Of a DNA stretch of 64,000 nucleotides, positions 62,516 to 64,000 are shown one piece after another. Both the position numbers and the translations under genes were made by a program. The stretch spans positions 434,001 to 498,000 of the forward strand of contig NZ_JABFHO010000001.1 in NCBI RefSeq assembly GCF_013404085.1. The letters are read 5' to 3'. A model generated the notes under the pieces. It worked only from the letters and a program-made list of their open reading frames with translations, had not been told where the DNA came from and ran no database searches. The stretch comes from Winogradskyella helgolandensis (GTDB lineage: Bacteria > Bacteroidota > Bacteroidia > Flavobacteriales > Flavobacteriaceae). Every line of letters starts with the position of its first letter. Within the stretch, counting starts at the first letter, position 1.

Positions 62516-63832
62516 TTAGTATCTGTAATGTTCTGGCTTATAAGGCCCTTCAACTTTCACACCAATATAATCCGCTTGGTATTCTGCCAGTTCAGTTAAC
62601 TCAACACCAATTTTTTCTAAGTGTAATTTAGCTACTTTTTCATCTAAATGCTTTGGTAACATGTATACATCGTTTCCGTAAGCTTCAGAGTTTTTCCAAA
62701 GTTCAATCTGAGCTAAAGTCTGGTTTGTAAATGAGTTACTCATTACAAAACTTGGATGACCTGTAGCACAACCTAAGTTTACTAAACGCCCTTCAGCAAG
62801 AAGAATAATATCTTTTCCGTCGATGTTATATTTGTCTACTTGAGGCTTAATAGTATCTTTAGTAGCACCATGCTTTTCGTTTAACCAACCTACTTGAATT
62901 TCGTTATCAAAGTGTCCAATATTTGCTACAATTACTTTGTCTTTCATTGCCTCAAAATGCTCAGCTCTAACGATATCTTTATTTCCAGTTGTTGTGATAA
63001 TAATATCAGAATTACCAACAACGGTTTCTAATTTCTTTACTTCAAAACCGTCCATTGCAGCTTGTAATGCACAAATTGGATCAATTTCAGTAACAGTAAC
63101 AATAGAACCTGCACCTTTAAAAGAAGCCGCTGTACCTTTACCAACATCACCATAACCACAAACCGTTACACGTTTACCAGCTAACATGATATCTGTTGCT
63201 CTACGAATGGCATCTACTGCAGATTCTTTACAACCATATTTATTATCGAACTTAGATTTTGTTACAGAATCATTAACGTTAATTGCTGGCATAGTTAAAG
63301 TACCATTTTTAACACGTTCATAAAGTCTGTGAACACCTGTAGTCGTTTCTTCCGAAAGACCTTTTATACCTTCAGATAATTCTGGGTATTTATCTAAAAC
63401 CATATTAGTTAAATCACCACCATCATCTAAAATCATGTTTAATGGCTTACGATCTTCACCAAAGAAAAGTGTTTGCTCAATACACCAATCAAACTCTTCT
63501 TCTGTTAATCCTTTCCATGCATATACAGCAGTTCCTGCAGCAGCAATTGCAGCAGCAGCCTGATCTTGTGTAGAGAAAATATTACAAGAACTCCAAGTTA
63601 CCTCAGCACCTAAAGCTTGTAATGTTTCAATTAGTACTGCAGTCTGAATCGTCATGTGTAAACATCCTGCAATACGTGCACCTTTTAAAGGCTGCTCGTT
63701 TTTATACTCCTCACGTAAACTCATTAAACCTGGCATTTCTGCTTCGGCTAAATTAATTTCCTTTCTTCCCCAAGCCGCAAGCGACATATCTTTTACCTTA
63801 TTTGGTACGTAAGCAACTGTTTTTGAACTCAT
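62516..63832 (-). CDS. ahcY: Adenosylhomocysteinase
   Basis: 438-residue NAD-dependent enzyme that splits S-adenosylhomocysteine to adenosine and homocysteine and so relieves product inhibition of the SAM-dependent methyltransferases, several of which (TrmB, YfiC) are encoded in this window. The NAD-binding motif is [19 protein letters not shown]; substrate-binding segments are [33 protein letters not shown] and the C-terminal [22 protein letters not shown], ending in the conserved HYRY. Its promoter is at 63930-63937. Confidence 0.97.
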   Translation of the reverse strand: MSSKTVAYVPNKVKDMSLAAWGRKEINLAEAEMPGLMSLREEYKNEQPLKGARIAGCLHMTIQTAVLIETLQALGAEVTWSSCNIFSTQDQAAAAIAAAGTAVYAWKGLTEEEFDWCIEQTLFFGEDRKPLNMILDDGGDLTNMVLDKYPELSEGIKGLSEETTTGVHRLYERVKNGTLTMPAINVNDSVTKSKFDNKYGCKESAVDAIRRATDIMLAGKRVTVCGYGDVGKGTAASFKGAGSIVTVTEIDPICALQAAMDGFEVKKLETVVGNSDIIITTTGNKDIVRAEHFEAMKDKVIVANIGHFDNEIQVGWLNEKHGATKDTIKPQVDKYNIDGKDIILLAEGRLVNLGCATGHPSFVMSNSFTNQTLAQIELWKNSEAYGNDVYMLPKHLDEKVAKLHLEKIGVELTELAEYQADYIGVKVEGPYKPEHYRY

Positions 63833-63929
63833 ATTTTTTTCTTTGTTTTTATATTTTAAACACCTTTGGGTTTAGCACTTAAATAGTTAAATTCGCCTAT
63901 ATAAAATACCAAATCTGCCTTAGGCAGTG

Positions 63930-63937
63930 CAAATGTA
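63930..63937 (-). promoter_or_regulatory. -7 promoter box of ahcY
   Basis: On the minus strand it reads TAcaTTTG, about 97 bases before the ATG at 63832. A short palindrome (CTGCC/GGCAG, 63915-63927) lies at the start of the leader. The remaining bases to the window end show no gene. Confidence 0.5.
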
Positions 63938-64000
63938 ATCAATATCATTCAGAATTCTAAATGCCACTATATAAAACCATTAGTGTAAATTCACAAACTA

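Noticed and set aside
63833..63925. Possible SAH riboswitch in the ahcY leader
   Set aside because: The leader is short and AT-rich, with only a five-pair hairpin; it lacks the conserved core expected for an SAH riboswitch.

Overview
This window looks like a chromosome segment of a marine-type member of the Flavobacteriaceae (Bacteroidota). The evidence is the strong AT bias; promoters with the Bacteroidota -7 box TAnnTTTG and no reliable Shine-Dalgarno sequences; type IX secretion (T9SS) C-terminal sorting domains; an S16 with a long acidic tail; a DnaE carrying an N-terminal proofreading exonuclease; and many small lipoproteins and DUF families typical of this group. Coding density is high. 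No stretch longer than 300 bases lacks a gene, and I see no tRNA, rRNA, CRISPR array, prophage or insertion sequence.

Layout. 1-4.9 kb: the 5' part of dnaE, a calcium-repeat lipoprotein, then rpsP, rimM and a tRNA methyltransferase gene. 5-15.4 kb: a glutaryl-CoA-type dehydrogenase, a 1149-residue protein that is probably a pyrophosphate-type PEP carboxykinase, an SGNH lipoprotein, a metallophosphoesterase, a secreted leucine-rich-repeat protein, a TlpA-like protein and a small membrane protein. 15.4-24 kb (mostly minus strand): ferredoxin plus ferredoxin reductase, NifU plus Mrp (Fe-S assembly), an orphan lipoprotein, an alkyltransferase-like protein, a LysE exporter, trmB, a glycosyltransferase (plus strand) and a PhoR/PhoB-like two-component pair. 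24-38 kb: a T9SS lamin-tail protein, a LuxE-like acyltransferase, tyrS, an epimerase, the polyprenyl glycosyltransferase-pyrC-DUF4296 operon, DUF4271 and hemD, pckA, DUF423, saccharopine dehydrogenase and an Lrp regulator. 38-45.9 kb: aldo/keto reductase, OmpA-like lipoprotein, exonuclease III, a large outer-membrane-like protein and a flavoprotein. 46-52 kb: a heavy-metal efflux operon in which the RND pump is fused to its TolC-like outer-membrane partner. 52-64 kb: glyS, a coiled-coil protein, comF, an Ig-like lipoprotein, an omega-amidase, a Lys/Glu-rich secreted protein, an aminotransferase, an S46 peptidase, DUF1569 and ahcY.

How the genes fit together. Two PEP carboxykinases of different type (one ATP-dependent, one probably PPi-linked) would sit at the PEP/oxaloacetate node. 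Glutaryl-CoA dehydrogenase, saccharopine dehydrogenase and an Lrp regulator suggest lysine/amino-acid catabolism. Ferredoxin, its reductase, NifU and Mrp form an Fe-S and redox cluster. RimM, TrmB, the tRNA1Val methyltransferase, TyrS and GlyS serve translation.

The least expected signals are non-coding. A family of short palindromes (core TTCCCG..CGGGAA) lies immediately 5' of three start codons; two of its copies are identical over 35 bases and add an in-frame ATG. A perfect TGTGA-N6-TCACA box lies near -41.5 of the ferredoxin/reductase promoter. A second inverted repeat is at a similar distance from the metal-efflux promoter. A 20-bp perfect palindrome lies inside the first codons of pckA. 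The window is otherwise ordinary housekeeping chromosome; I do not see a complete novel multi-gene defence or mobile system.
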